DNA of 64,000 nucleotides from the NCBI GenBank assembly GCA_036496805.1, contig DASXKN010000015.1, positions 75,069 through 139,068 of the forward strand. The letters run 5' to 3'. The position numbers and the translations under genes were made by a program. Positions 1 through 7,608 of this stretch are shown piece after piece. The DNA is from SZAS-103 sp036496805. Its GTDB lineage: Bacteria > Pseudomonadota > Gammaproteobacteria > Xanthomonadales > Xanthomonadaceae. The notes under the pieces were generated by a model, which was not told the origin of the DNA, searched no databases, and worked only from the letters and a program-made list of their open reading frames with translations. The number at the start of each line of letters is the position of its first letter. Position 1 is the stretch's first letter.

Positions 1-202
1 CATCGGCGTCCATCTCGATGTCGGCGATCTCATGCTCTACAAGGGTCCGGAAGTGCCGCACTGGCGCGAACCTCTTGAGCACGGCTACTGGCTGCAGATC
101 TTCTTCCACTACGTCAGGGCCGACGGAAAATTCGTCGACGAGAAGTTCGACCGGCGCGATCGCGTCGGCCCGATCCTGCGACCGGAAGCGGCAGCCGCTT
201 GA
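1..202 (+). CDS. 2OG-Fe(II) oxygenase, C-terminal part (5' end off window)
   Basis: The frame is open from base 2 to the TGA at 200-202, giving the last 66 residues of a protein that begins before the window. The stretch GDLMLYKGPEVPHWREPLE followed by an aromatic LQIFFHY strand is the end of the double-stranded beta-helix fold of small cytoplasmic 2-oxoglutarate/Fe(II) oxygenases; the H in PHW would be the distal iron ligand and the R of WREP the 2-oxoglutarate-binding arginine (family knowledge). The HxD part of the iron site lies outside the window. Another oxygenase of this broad class starts 506 bp downstream on the same strand, which suggests a small oxidative-tailoring locus. The substrate is unknown. 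Confidence 0.7.
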   Translation, partial: IGVHLDVGDLMLYKGPEVPHWREPLEHGYWLQIFFHYVRADGKFVDEKFDRRDRVGPILRPEAAAA

Positions 203-251
203 GCGAGCCGCGCCGTCCGGCACCCATCGAACCGATTTCCAGGAGTCCGTC

Positions 252-635
252 ATGGCTACACCCGTCCCGACCTGCGAGGCAGGTTCCAACCCCGACACCG
301 CCGCGAACGGACTGGAATGGAGCGCGACACTTTGCGGCGGCGAGCTCCTGACGTTCGCCGAAGCGGAGCATGCCTGCGCCAGCCTCGGTGATGGCTGGCG
401 TCTTCCCACGCGCAGCGAACTCGATTCGATCCTCGACCTCAGCCGCTGCAATCCCGCGGCCGACAAGACCCTGTATCCGGACACGCAGCACGACTGGTAC
501 TGGTCGAGCACGCTGCTTGCGGCATCCCCCGACTTCGCGTGGTGCGTGGACTTCGGTGACGGCTACGTCGACAACGTGCAGTGCGCGCTCAAGCTGGCGT
601 TCGCGCGCGCGGTGCGGCGGGCGCCCGCCGGCTAG
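252..635 (+). CDS. DUF1566-type (Lcl C-terminal-like) protein
   Basis: This 127-residue protein starts at the ATG at 252, with GGAG seven bases upstream. The motif order WRLPTRSEL, then LYPDT, WYWSST and WCVDFGDGYV is the signature of DUF1566/Lcl-type domains, the C-lectin-like folds often found in secreted bacterial proteins. There is no signal peptide, so this copy looks cytosolic or is exported by another route. It has four cysteines (CEAG, TLCG, HACA, SRCN) plus WCV and QCAL further on. It lies between two oxygenase genes on the same strand, 49 bp after the first, so co-transcription is likely. Its role there is unknown. Confidence 0.7.
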   Translation: MATPVPTCEAGSNPDTAANGLEWSATLCGGELLTFAEAEHACASLGDGWRLPTRSELDSILDLSRCNPAADKTLYPDTQHDWYWSSTLLAASPDFAWCVDFGDGYVDNVQCALKLAFARAVRRAPAG

Positions 636-707
636 CCCCCGGGACGATCGGTCGTGACGCCGGCGTCAGAACCCGTTTTAGCGAAACCATCCTTAGAAGG
701 AAAAAAC

Positions 708-1487
708 ATGAACACGTCTGGGAAGCCGACGCGTCCGGCAGCCTCGCGGCCTGCCGAACGCGCATTGCGTACAACTACGGGGGCTGGATTCATGACGTCC
801 GGCAACGACACAACACCTTTCATGCCGGAGCACGGCGATGCCATCGTGCTCGACGATATCGTTCCATTGGAACTGCGACGGGACATTCTCCGGCTGGTCC
901 TGCGCCCCATCTGGTCGTACGGATGGAAGTCGGTCAAGAATCGCGACCGCTTCTGCTTCTGGCATGCCCATTTCGCCGGAGGGGAGGAGGAGAGCCGCGC
1001 GAACTGCGAGGAAGAACTCGCGAACGACACGGCCAAGGCCCCCATCCACGCGCTCTGGAAGCTGCTGTCGGCAACGGTACTCGAAGGCCACGAACCGCTG
1101 CGTGTCTACGCCAACGGGCATACGTACGGGGTGGAAGGCTCGATCCACTCCGACAGCACGGACGAGCAGAACTATTTCACCACGATCTACTACGCGCATG
1201 GCGCATGGGAGCTCGATTGGGCCGGGGAGATCGTCTTCTTTCCGAGGGAAATGGATGACATCTCCAGGTCGGTGTATCCCAAGCCAGGCCGGGTCATCAT
1301 GTTCCGCGGCGCCACTCCCCACGTGGCGCGCTCGCCGAGCCGCGAATGCCCCGAGCTGCGCACCTGCATCGTCTTCAAGACGCAGTTGCGCAAAAAGGCC
1401 ACGCGTGCCCGAAAAGCCGGGCCTGGACAGGAGCGTTCCGCCGCGGCCAGTCGACGCAAACCGGGAAGATCAGCGCATGTCGAATGA
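708..1487 (+). CDS. 2OG-Fe(II) oxygenase, prolyl-hydroxylase-like
   Basis: This 259-residue protein belongs to the 2-oxoglutarate/Fe(II)-dependent dioxygenases. The iron triad can be read as H147 and D149 (in GSIHSDST) and H205 (in FRGATPHVARS), with R208 or the later arginine as the 2-oxoglutarate anchor. Between them are the expected strands TTIYYAHG and WAGEIVFFP. The start at 708 is preferred because AGAAGG lies just upstream. The first 35 residues are low-complexity and the fold seems to begin around residue 40; ATGs further in (MTSGND) are alternatives. The C-terminus is basic. It overlaps the next gene by 11 bp, so the two are probably translationally coupled and work together. Substrate unknown. 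Confidence 0.75.
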   Translation: MNTSGKPTRPAASRPAERALRTTTGAGFMTSGNDTTPFMPEHGDAIVLDDIVPLELRRDILRLVLRPIWSYGWKSVKNRDRFCFWHAHFAGGEEESRANCEEELANDTAKAPIHALWKLLSATVLEGHEPLRVYANGHTYGVEGSIHSDSTDEQNYFTTIYYAHGAWELDWAGEIVFFPREMDDISRSVYPKPGRVIMFRGATPHVARSPSRECPELRTCIVFKTQLRKKATRARKAGPGQERSAAASRRKPGRSAHVE

Positions 1488-1986
1488 CTTCCAGGAACGA
1501 TTGCGGGAACTGGGCGCAAACCACCTGGGGCACACGGACAGGTCCCTGATGGATCACCTGGTCGGGACCGGCGAGATCCTGCGGCAATGGGATTGCGATG
1601 AGGACGTCTGCATCGCAGGCGTGTTCCACAGCATCTACGGCACCAACGCGTTCGTGCGGTCGTGCATGGACAAGGACGATCGCGACCGCCTCAGGGACAT
1701 GATCGGCACGCGGGCCGAACGGCTGGTCTTCCTCTTCTGCGCGAGCAACCGCCCGGCCGCGTTCCTGGAGGCCGTCCACGAGCGCCAGCTGGTCAATCGA
1801 TACACGGGCGAGGTCATGAAGGCCCCTTCGACCGTCGTCCGCCAGTTGCTGGAAATCGAGTGCGCGAACCTGATCGAGCAGCGAACCGGTCACGGTTTCA
1901 TGGCCGAACTGCTGTCCTTCCCGAAACCGGTTCTCAAGCGCCGCATCGTCAATGACGTCAGGAAATTCATCGACCATCGGGCCTGA
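1477..1986 (+). CDS. DUF6817-like protein (HD-like helical protein)
   Basis: This 169-residue helical protein reads HTDRSLMDHLVGTGEILRQW, then VCIAGVFHSIYGTNAF, a pattern I associate with DUF6817 proteins. The histidines at the start of each helix resemble a relaxed HD metal site, but the canonical HD dipeptide is absent, so hydrolase or oxygenase activity cannot be assumed. The start ATG lies inside the end of the preceding oxygenase gene (11 bp overlap), which supports a two-gene unit. A precedent for pairing a 2OG oxygenase with an HD-type metalloenzyme is the PhnY/PhnZ phosphonate pathway, but no phosphonate genes are visible here. Confidence 0.6.
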   Translation: MSNDFQERLRELGANHLGHTDRSLMDHLVGTGEILRQWDCDEDVCIAGVFHSIYGTNAFVRSCMDKDDRDRLRDMIGTRAERLVFLFCASNRPAAFLEAVHERQLVNRYTGEVMKAPSTVVRQLLEIECANLIEQRTGHGFMAELLSFPKPVLKRRIVNDVRKFIDHRA

Positions 1987-2000
1987 TTTCGTGAGGCAAT

Positions 2001-2019
2001 CCCCCGGCTTTGTCGGGGG
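2001..2019 (+). terminator. hairpin after the oxygenase/DUF6817 pair
   Basis: CCCCCG and CGGGGG form a perfect 6-bp GC stem around a 7-base loop, 14 bp after the stop of the preceding gene. There is no T-run after it, so it may be a Rho-dependent or weak terminator, or simply structure. Confidence 0.35.
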
Positions 2020-2271
2020 CTCGGCCTGACACGCCAGGCCATCGCCGCGGTGGAAGCAGGCAAGTACGCGCCGACGCTGGAATGCGCGTGCCGCATCGCC
2101 GACGTGTTCGGCAAGCCGCTTGGGGGGAAGTGCTCCAGCGGGTCGGAAGAAGACTACGGTCCACTGTCGGACAGAAGCTGCCATTGCGGCAGAAACTGGA
2201 CTGTTTTCAGCAATCATGCGACGGCCGTAACGGCACCCATCACCTTTCGAGCACTCCCGACCAGGCCTTGA
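2020..2271 (+). pseudogene. truncated XRE-family regulator remnant
   Basis: One frame reads LTRQAIAAVEAGKYAPTLEC and continues ACRIADVFGKPLGG. This is the recognition helix and last helices of the small XRE/Cro regulators whose usual form is SRQTINAIEKGKYxPSL...AxxIAxxF. The first part of the HTH domain (normally about 25 residues) is missing; upstream the frame runs back only to the stop of the preceding gene and across the hairpin. The C-terminal tail drifts into unrelated residues and overlaps the 3' end of the opposite gene. I read it as a decayed, 5'-truncated regulator rather than an expressed gene, although a GTG at 2050 could start a short peptide. Confidence 0.6.
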
Positions 2272-2950
2272 TCGCAACCTCGTGGGCGGCTCGCTCGATC
2301 AGGTCTCCATGCGACAGCACGATGCGGTCGAAGTCCCACGCCAGGATGCGCCGAAGCGATGCTGCGGCTGCCTTCCGGTCGCTCCAGCCCATTCGATATT
2401 CAGGCGCTGGGCGGGGGTTGTTCCACATCCGCAAGACGTACTTGAACCAGAACTTCAACGCACCTCCGGTGTGCGGCGTTGCGTCGGTGAAATTCTCGAT
2501 GAGGTCGACGAGGATCAATGTGCGGCTGGCGCGGTGGAACATCGCGACTTCGCGCATGAAGCGGGTGCCTTGTACGAGCACCTGGTCGATCTGCCCAGCC
2601 CAGTCCGCGGGAGCCTCATCGCCGAGGACGCCGTCGTATGCCAGGCCGGCGTGCCTGCGTTCGACGCCCGGGCAAATCCACGTCTTCGCGCCCGGAAACG
2701 CGGCCTGGGCGGTGGCCACGTGCAGGTGATGGAAGTTTCCGGGTGCCACGACATGGGCGACCGGACCGAGCGCCGCCAGCTCCTGGGCACTCGCCGCGGT
2801 GATGTTGCAGGGCGAGTGCAGCATCAGGTCCCCTGAAGCGAGGCGGATCACGGTCATGCGTGCCTGGAACCGCGTGCCCGCCAATCGCACCGGATAGTCG
2901 CAAAGCCATATCTGGTCTGCGAGATAGGGTGTGATGGAGATCGCGGTCAT
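2240..2950 (-). CDS. DUF4336 protein (metallo-beta-lactamase-like), paralogue 1
   Basis: This 236-residue protein has the DUF4336 pattern: an N-terminal DQIWLCDYP and RMTVIRLASGDLMLHSPC, then LGPVAHVVAPGNFHHLHV, RTLILVDLIENF and a final RIVLSHGDLI. Family knowledge places DUF4336 in the metallo-beta-lactamase fold with a reduced metal site; here the usual HxHxDH is replaced by a NFHHLH motif. The start used is the ATG at 2950; an in-frame TTG 42 bp upstream would add 14 residues, but nothing like a good ribosome site precedes either. It is transcribed away from a second DUF4336 gene at 3125 to which it is clearly related (PxRMTVIRL, LHSP/VHSP, VAPN/VAPG, DLIENF shared). Function unknown. Confidence 0.8.
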   Translation of the reverse strand: MTAISITPYLADQIWLCDYPVRLAGTRFQARMTVIRLASGDLMLHSPCNITAASAQELAALGPVAHVVAPGNFHHLHVATAQAAFPGAKTWICPGVERRHAGLAYDGVLGDEAPADWAGQIDQVLVQGTRFMREVAMFHRASRTLILVDLIENFTDATPHTGGALKFWFKYVLRMWNNPRPAPEYRMGWSDRKAAAASLRRILAWDFDRIVLSHGDLIERAAHEVAIKAWSGVLER

Positions 2951-2988
2951 TCGGGGGTCTGCCTGCAGGTGGTCGCGCCGGATCGAAT

Positions 2989-3023
2989 TCAATCATTCAG
3001 GACACCTGACACGACGCCAGGTG
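2989..3023. promoter_or_regulatory. inverted repeat between the divergent DUF4336 genes
   Basis: CACCTG (3003-3008) and CAGGTG (3018-3023) form a 6-bp inverted repeat with a 9-base spacer, bordered by TTCAAT (2989) and ATTGAA (3025). It lies in the 174-bp gap between two divergently transcribed paralogues, where a shared operator would be expected. This is an inference from position and symmetry only. Confidence 0.3.
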
Positions 3024-3124
3024 AATTGAACTTCAAGGCGTATCGCGGGTTGAAGATTGCAGGTGGCAGCGAACAGCCAGGGCAATATGGATTCTAGCCG
3101 ACGCCCCGCACGAGAGCCGGACAC

Positions 3125-3877
3125 ATGACCGGGAAACAGGACTTCGCCTATTCGCCGATCAATGTGCCCAAGCCGATTGCGGACGACGTATGGATTGTCG
3201 ACGGGCCCGTCATCCGCTTCGGGATGCCGTGGCCGAAGATGCCTTTCCCCACGCGCATGACGATCGTCCGCCTGCCGGGGCGGCGCTTGTTCGTTCATTC
3301 GCCGACGCAGCTGACACCGGACCTGAAGGCGGACATCGCCGGGATGGGAACCCCGGCGTGGCTGGTTGCGCCCAACCGGATCCACTACTGGTGGATTCCG
3401 GACTGGCACGCTGCCTTCCCGTCGGCGGAGGTCTTCCTGGCACCCCGTGTTCGCGAACAAGCCGGCAAACGCATTGCCTTCGATGCGCAGGAGCTGGATC
3501 GCGAAGACGGCTACCCATGGGACGAGCAGATCGCCACCGTCCGTGTCGGCGGCAGTTTCATGACGGAATTCGATTTCTTCCATCGGCCCAGCCGCACCCT
3601 GATCCTGACCGACCTGATCGAGAACTTCGAGCCCGCGAAACTGGGATCTTTCCTGCTGCGCTGGCTGACCCGGCTCGGCGGCGTCCAGGATCCCGACGGG
3701 CAAATGCCTCGTGACATGCGAATGACCTTGTCGAAGCGCGCGTACAAACAGGCGTTGCGCGTCGCCGTCGCGAAGATGGTCGAATGGAATCCGCAACGAG
3801 TCATCCTGGCGCATGGCCGCTGCTACGAACGCGATGGCGCAAAGGAATTGCAGCGAGCGTTTCGCTGGCTGAAGTGA
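3125..3877 (+). CDS. DUF4336 protein (metallo-beta-lactamase-like), paralogue 2
   Basis: This 250-residue protein starts at the ATG at 3125. It shares with the gene at 2240-2950 the order DDVWIVDGP, TRMTIVRLPGRRLFVHSP, GTPAWLVAPNRIHYWWI, FFHRPSRTLILTDLIENF and RVILAHGRC. This is the DUF4336 family, of metallo-beta-lactamase-like fold. The motif RIHYWWIPDW replaces the canonical metal-binding HxHxDH, so catalysis may be altered. The two copies face away from each other across 174 bp and seem to be an old duplication, since only motifs are shared rather than long identical stretches. No partner gene indicates a pathway. The 146 bp downstream to the next gene hold nothing I recognise. Confidence 0.8.
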   Translation: MTGKQDFAYSPINVPKPIADDVWIVDGPVIRFGMPWPKMPFPTRMTIVRLPGRRLFVHSPTQLTPDLKADIAGMGTPAWLVAPNRIHYWWIPDWHAAFPSAEVFLAPRVREQAGKRIAFDAQELDREDGYPWDEQIATVRVGGSFMTEFDFFHRPSRTLILTDLIENFEPAKLGSFLLRWLTRLGGVQDPDGQMPRDMRMTLSKRAYKQALRVAVAKMVEWNPQRVILAHGRCYERDGAKELQRAFRWLK

Positions 3878-4023
3878 ACGATCCTGGCCCGCTCCCAACC
3901 AACGTCAACGAGCTGAGGTCGGTCGACGCATGGGTGGATAGGTCCGGTTTCCGCAAGGCGGTCACTTGCGGATGACGGCTTTCGGTCGACAGCCGCCTCC
4001 CGCACAGCCGGCAGCCACACCGA

Positions 4024-4782
4024 TCAGTCTGCCGGCGTCCTCCGCCCCGCCTCCTGCAGCTTCGCGTATTTCAGGAACGCGTAGAACGCGTGCACGCGCG
4101 CGGCGGTGAAACCGGCCCAGCCGTTGAGGAAGTAGCGCTTCACGAAGTACATGCGCGCGAAGGCCACCCACGGGTAGAACAGCATGCGCAGGCCGACGAA
4201 GCGGGCGCCGCGTTCGCGCTTGTAGTCGACCATGCCGGTCGTGTAGCGGTTGATCTTGTCCACGCGCGCGGCGATGTCTGCTTCGCCGCGGTGGCGCAGC
4301 GGCGCGCGCAGGTCGAGCACGCGGCCGTCCACGGCCGGCTCGGCGTGCACCGGCACCTGGTTCATGCGTGAGCGCGAACGGCGGAACAGGCGCAATTGCC
4401 AGTTCGATGCGCAGCCCGGATGCACCCAGCGCCAGAACAGCCATTCGCGTCGCGGCAGGCGGTAACCGTCGGCGCGCGGCGCGGACAGTTCGCTTTGGAT
4501 CGCGGCGTGCGCGGGATCGACCAGGAACTCGTCGGCATCGAGCAGCAGGCACCAGTCGTGGCTCGCGAGATCGATCGCGGCCTGCTTCTGCGCGGCATAG
4601 CCGGCGAAGGCTTGCGTGTGCAGGCGCGCTCCGTGGCGCTGCGCGATCGCGACGGTGTCGTCACTCGAACCCGAGTCGAGCACCACGATCTCGTCGCAGA
4701 ACGCGAGCGAGGCGAGGCATTCGTCGAGCGTGGCCGCGTTGTTGAGCGTGGTGACCACGCCGCTCAGCGGCGTCGCGCTCAT
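4024..4782 (-). CDS. family 2 glycosyltransferase (LPS core type, WaaE/KdtX-like)
   Basis: This 252-residue GT-A glycosyltransferase begins SGVVTTLNNAATLDECLASL and has LDSGSSDDT and the acidic metal/nucleotide motif LLLDADEF near residues 80-86. The C-terminal half (REWLFWRWVHPGCASNWQLR and a membrane-proximal FYPWVAFARMYFVKRYFLNG) resembles LPS inner-core glucosyltransferases of the WaaE/KdtX type. The ATG at 4782 overlaps the TGA of the preceding O-antigen ligase gene (ATGA), so this is the last gene of a three-gene operon. It probably acts at the inner face of the inner membrane, adding a sugar to LPS core or another surface glycan. The exact donor and acceptor cannot be told. Confidence 0.85.
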   Translation of the reverse strand: MSATPLSGVVTTLNNAATLDECLASLAFCDEIVVLDSGSSDDTVAIAQRHGARLHTQAFAGYAAQKQAAIDLASHDWCLLLDADEFLVDPAHAAIQSELSAPRADGYRLPRREWLFWRWVHPGCASNWQLRLFRRSRSRMNQVPVHAEPAVDGRVLDLRAPLRHRGEADIAARVDKINRYTTGMVDYKRERGARFVGLRMLFYPWVAFARMYFVKRYFLNGWAGFTAARVHAFYAFLKYAKLQEAGRRTPAD

Positions 4783-6080
4783 GCGCTGCCCGTCGCTTCC
4801 GGTGCGGCCGCCGCGGCATCCTCGCCGAACAGCGCACCCGCGTAGAGCCCCGCGAGCAGCAGGGTGAGCCCGCCCCAGAAACTCGAATAGAAAGCCAGGT
4901 GGGTGTTGAGCGGGAACACCGTCACCGCGAGAGCGAGCGCCGGCATCGCCGCGCGCGCGCGCGCGTCCGGTTTCGCCCAGCGCCATGCACGGATCGCCAG
5001 TGCGGCGCCGACGATCCACAGCACCAGGCCGATCAGGCCGGTCTCGCTGAGCACTTCGAGCACGATCTGGTGCGCGTGCAACGCACCGCCATCGCCCCAG
5101 GCCGGCGGCGTCTTCATCTGCGGCGCGCAACTGGCGTACTCGTCGCGGTATTCGCGCACGCCGACGCCGTTGATCGGATGTTCGCGCGCCATGCACAGCG
5201 CCGCGCCCCAGATGCGCAGGCGGCCGCTTGTTGCGGCATCGAGGCCTTCGGCGTCGCCCTGGAATACCGCTTCGCTGCGCGCGATGCGGTCGTGCAGGTC
5301 GCGCGGGAAGATCGCGGCGAGCGCGGCGACGGCGAGTGCGCCCGCAACAAATACGCCGAGCAACCGCTTCCATCCGAGCAGGCGCCAACCTCCGAAAAGC
5401 AACACCAGCGCGAACGTGACGCAGGCCGCGCGCGAGCCTGAGAGCGCGATCGCGGCCCCGACCAGGAGCGCCGCGCCGATCCATCCGGCCGCACCCGCGC
5501 GTCGCGCCGCGAGGCCGAGCGGGAACGCGGCCAGGCTGGCAAGCACCTGTCCCAGGTGCGGATGCTTCGCGCCGAAAATGCCGCTGATGCGAATCCCCCC
5601 GGTGCCCGGCTCCACGTTCGCCGCGCCACCGAGGCTGTGGCCTGTCATCGCCTGCACGAGGCCGTCGACGGTCCACACCAGGGCGATGACCGCGATGCCT
5701 GCGAAGACGATGCGCCGGTCTTGCCCGCGATGCACCGCGATCGCCGCCAGCCACAGGAAGGGCAGGAAGCGCAGGCCCTCGACCACTTCGTACAGGGCCT
5801 GTTTCGCGTCGACCGCGTCGATGCAGGAGAACAGCTCGGGCAGCCAGTAGCTGAAGAACAATGCCGAGGTCAGCGCCCAGGCCTCGCGGCTGAGCAGGGC
5901 ATCGCCGCCGCGGAAACGGCGCAGGCCGAGCCAGACGATGGTGACGACGGCGCCGAGCGCGACCGCCGCGTTCGCCGGACCCATCCACGGCCACAGCGCC
6001 ACGCAGGCGAGCACCCACCATGGCGCCCAGCTTGCACGTGGCGCGCGGTCGCCCTCGGACACGGCGGCGTCAGCGGCCAT
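4779..6080 (-). CDS. O-antigen ligase/polymerase family membrane protein
   Basis: This 433-residue polytopic membrane protein has about ten hydrophobic segments. The Wzy_C/WaaL signature is visible as LSGSRAA, RLRIWGAA, HPINGVGVREY and the periplasmic-loop HAHQIVLEVLSETGLIGL. Family members transfer polymerised O-antigen from undecaprenyl diphosphate to lipid A-core at the periplasmic face, or polymerise it; sequence alone does not separate the two. The ATG at 6080 lies 11 bp inside the end of the upstream glycosyltransferase gene, and the stop overlaps the next start, so all three genes form one tight operon. An in-frame start further upstream would add 17 residues but would overlap the neighbour more. 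Confidence 0.85.
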   Translation of the reverse strand: MAADAAVSEGDRAPRASWAPWWVLACVALWPWMGPANAAVALGAVVTIVWLGLRRFRGGDALLSREAWALTSALFFSYWLPELFSCIDAVDAKQALYEVVEGLRFLPFLWLAAIAVHRGQDRRIVFAGIAVIALVWTVDGLVQAMTGHSLGGAANVEPGTGGIRISGIFGAKHPHLGQVLASLAAFPLGLAARRAGAAGWIGAALLVGAAIALSGSRAACVTFALVLLFGGWRLLGWKRLLGVFVAGALAVAALAAIFPRDLHDRIARSEAVFQGDAEGLDAATSGRLRIWGAALCMAREHPINGVGVREYRDEYASCAPQMKTPPAWGDGGALHAHQIVLEVLSETGLIGLVLWIVGAALAIRAWRWAKPDARARAAMPALALAVTVFPLNTHLAFYSSFWGGLTLLLAGLYAGALFGEDAAAAAPEATGSA

Positions 6081-7188
6081 CGGCGACGAGCTCGGCATAC
6101 AGGGCCAGGGTGTCGGCTTGCATGCGCGCAAGGGTATAACGATCCGGCAGCCGGATTGATGGCCGCGGTGCGGCGAGCAGGGAATGCGCGCGCTGCGCGA
6201 GCGTCGCCGCGTCGCCCAGCGCGACCGCGCCTTGCGGATACAGCTCGCGCAGCAGTTCGCCGACGCCGCCGTGGTCCCAGCCCAGCACGGCGCGGCCGCT
6301 GCAGAGCGCCTCGATCACGGTGCGGCCGAACGACTCGGGCTTGTCGGAGAGTTGCAGCACGAGGTCGGCCATCGCATAGAGATCGCGCATGCCGTCGAGC
6401 GGTTCGGCGAGCGCGACCGCATCGCGCAGGTCCAGCGCGGCGACGCGTGCCTGCAACTCGCGCAGGTAGCGTTCGCGGCCGCGCTGCACGACGCCTGCCA
6501 GGAGCAGGCGCGCGTCGACGCCGTCCGCGCGCAGGTTGCGCACGAGTTCGAGCGCGTGGGCATGGCCCTTCAGGCGCGTGCCGCGTGCCGGCATCAGCAG
6601 CAGGCGGCCGCCGGCGAGCTGGGGATGGCGCGCGAGCAGGCGTTCGCGCGACAACGGATCGGGTTGCGCGTCGCGCGCGTACGCGGACGGATCCACGCCG
6701 CGCGGGATCACCGCCAGCTTCGACGGATCGGTGCCGGGATAGTGGCGCAGCACGTACTCGCGCACCGTCTGCGAGACGCAGATCACACGCCGTCCGCGCA
6801 GCATCACGCCGCTGTAGCGGCCCGGCGAATTCAGGCCGTGCACGGTGGTGACGAAGCGCGGCGGCGAGTCCATCCCGCGCAACGCAGCGAGTGCGATCCA
6901 CGCGGGCATGCGCGAGCGCGCGTGCACGATGTCCGCGCGCACGTCGTCGAACAGCCGCCGCAGGGTTTTCGCATGGCGGAACGCGAACGGCGATTTGCGC
7001 CCGATCGCCAGCTCGACGTGCTCCGCGCCGGTGGCCACCAGTGCCGACAGCATGCGCCCGCCGGCCGACACCACCACCGCGCGATGACCTGCGGACACCA
7101 GCGCGGAGGCGATTTCCAGGGTGGAGCGCTCGACCCCGCCAGCATCCAGCGCGGGCAGCAACTGCACGATGGTGAGCGGCCGCGTCAC
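6070..7188 (-). CDS. family 4 glycosyltransferase
   Basis: This 372-residue GT-B enzyme opens with IVQLLPALDAGGVERSTLEI, the glycine-rich loop of GT4 enzymes. It has VTTVHGLNSPG and VICVSQTVREY in the acceptor domain, VIPRGVD at the linker and PESFGRTVIEAL (the E-x7-E nucleotide-sugar motif) in the C-terminal domain. It is the first gene of the operon with the O-antigen ligase and GT2 genes, and it overlaps the ligase gene by 11 bp. It probably builds LPS core or O-antigen at the cytoplasmic face. The stop of the small zinc-finger gene upstream (7202) is only 13 bp away, so that gene may be co-transcribed ahead of it. Confidence 0.88.
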   Translation of the reverse strand: MTRPLTIVQLLPALDAGGVERSTLEIASALVSAGHRAVVVSAGGRMLSALVATGAEHVELAIGRKSPFAFRHAKTLRRLFDDVRADIVHARSRMPAWIALAALRGMDSPPRFVTTVHGLNSPGRYSGVMLRGRRVICVSQTVREYVLRHYPGTDPSKLAVIPRGVDPSAYARDAQPDPLSRERLLARHPQLAGGRLLLMPARGTRLKGHAHALELVRNLRADGVDARLLLAGVVQRGRERYLRELQARVAALDLRDAVALAEPLDGMRDLYAMADLVLQLSDKPESFGRTVIEALCSGRAVLGWDHGGVGELLRELYPQGAVALGDAATLAQRAHSLLAAPRPSIRLPDRYTLARMQADTLALYAELVADGR

Positions 7189-7201
7189 GGCCTCGCGGCT
7201 G

Positions 7202-7396
7202 TCAGTCGATCAACACGAACTGCGCGCCGCAGTAGGGACAGGCGCATTCGCGTTCCTCTTCCAGCGGCAGGTACACGCGCGGATGCGAGTTCCAGAGCGC
7301 CATCGACGGCAGCGGGCAGGCCACCGGCAGGTCGGCGCGACGCACTTCATAGCGTTTCTCGGCGTTGGCCTGGGCGGGGCTGGGGGAGGCGGTCAT
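7202..7396 (-). CDS. zinc-finger domain protein (zf-CHCC type)
   Basis: This 64-residue protein has PVACPLPSMALWNSHPRVYLPL followed by ECACPYCGAQFVL. The arrangement Cx11HPRVYL...CPYCG is the zf-CHCC domain, related to the zinc-binding part of mitochondrial complex I subunit NDUFS6 (family knowledge); the Zn ligands would be one C, the H and the CPYC pair. The ATG at 7396 is the only reasonable start. In many Proteobacteria this small gene is found near LPS or branched-chain aminotransferase genes; here it lies 13 bp upstream of the GT4 gene on the same strand. Its biochemical role is unknown. Confidence 0.85.
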   Translation of the reverse strand: MTASPSPAQANAEKRYEVRRADLPVACPLPSMALWNSHPRVYLPLEEERECACPYCGAQFVLID

Positions 7397-7508
7397 GGGG
7401 CATGTCCGTGGCGACTGGCGCCATTGTAACTGCGCGGCATGGACAACCGGATGCGGGAGCGGTTGGCTATTTTGTGACCACGGTCCCTTCGGGGGCCGAC
7501 CGCATTGA

Positions 7509-7514
7509 TATAAT
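7509..7514 (+). promoter_or_regulatory. candidate -10 box upstream of the lipoprotein gene
   Basis: A perfect TATAAT lies 95 bp before the ATG at 7609, in otherwise GC-rich DNA. No good -35 hexamer sits 16-18 bp upstream, so it may be an activator-dependent promoter or chance. Confidence 0.4.
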
Positions 7515-7608
7515 CCCACCACGCCGAAGCGATTCGGCAGTCCCGCGGCCAGGGGTGGCCGCGATGGGTTCGACGTCCAGCCACTTTCATCTTTCAAAGG
7601 GAATCCTG

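Noticed and set aside
4783..6021. Arg-rich extension of the first GT2 frame
   Set aside because: It overlaps the O-antigen ligase on the same strand. The ATGA overlap at 4779-4782 marks the true start.
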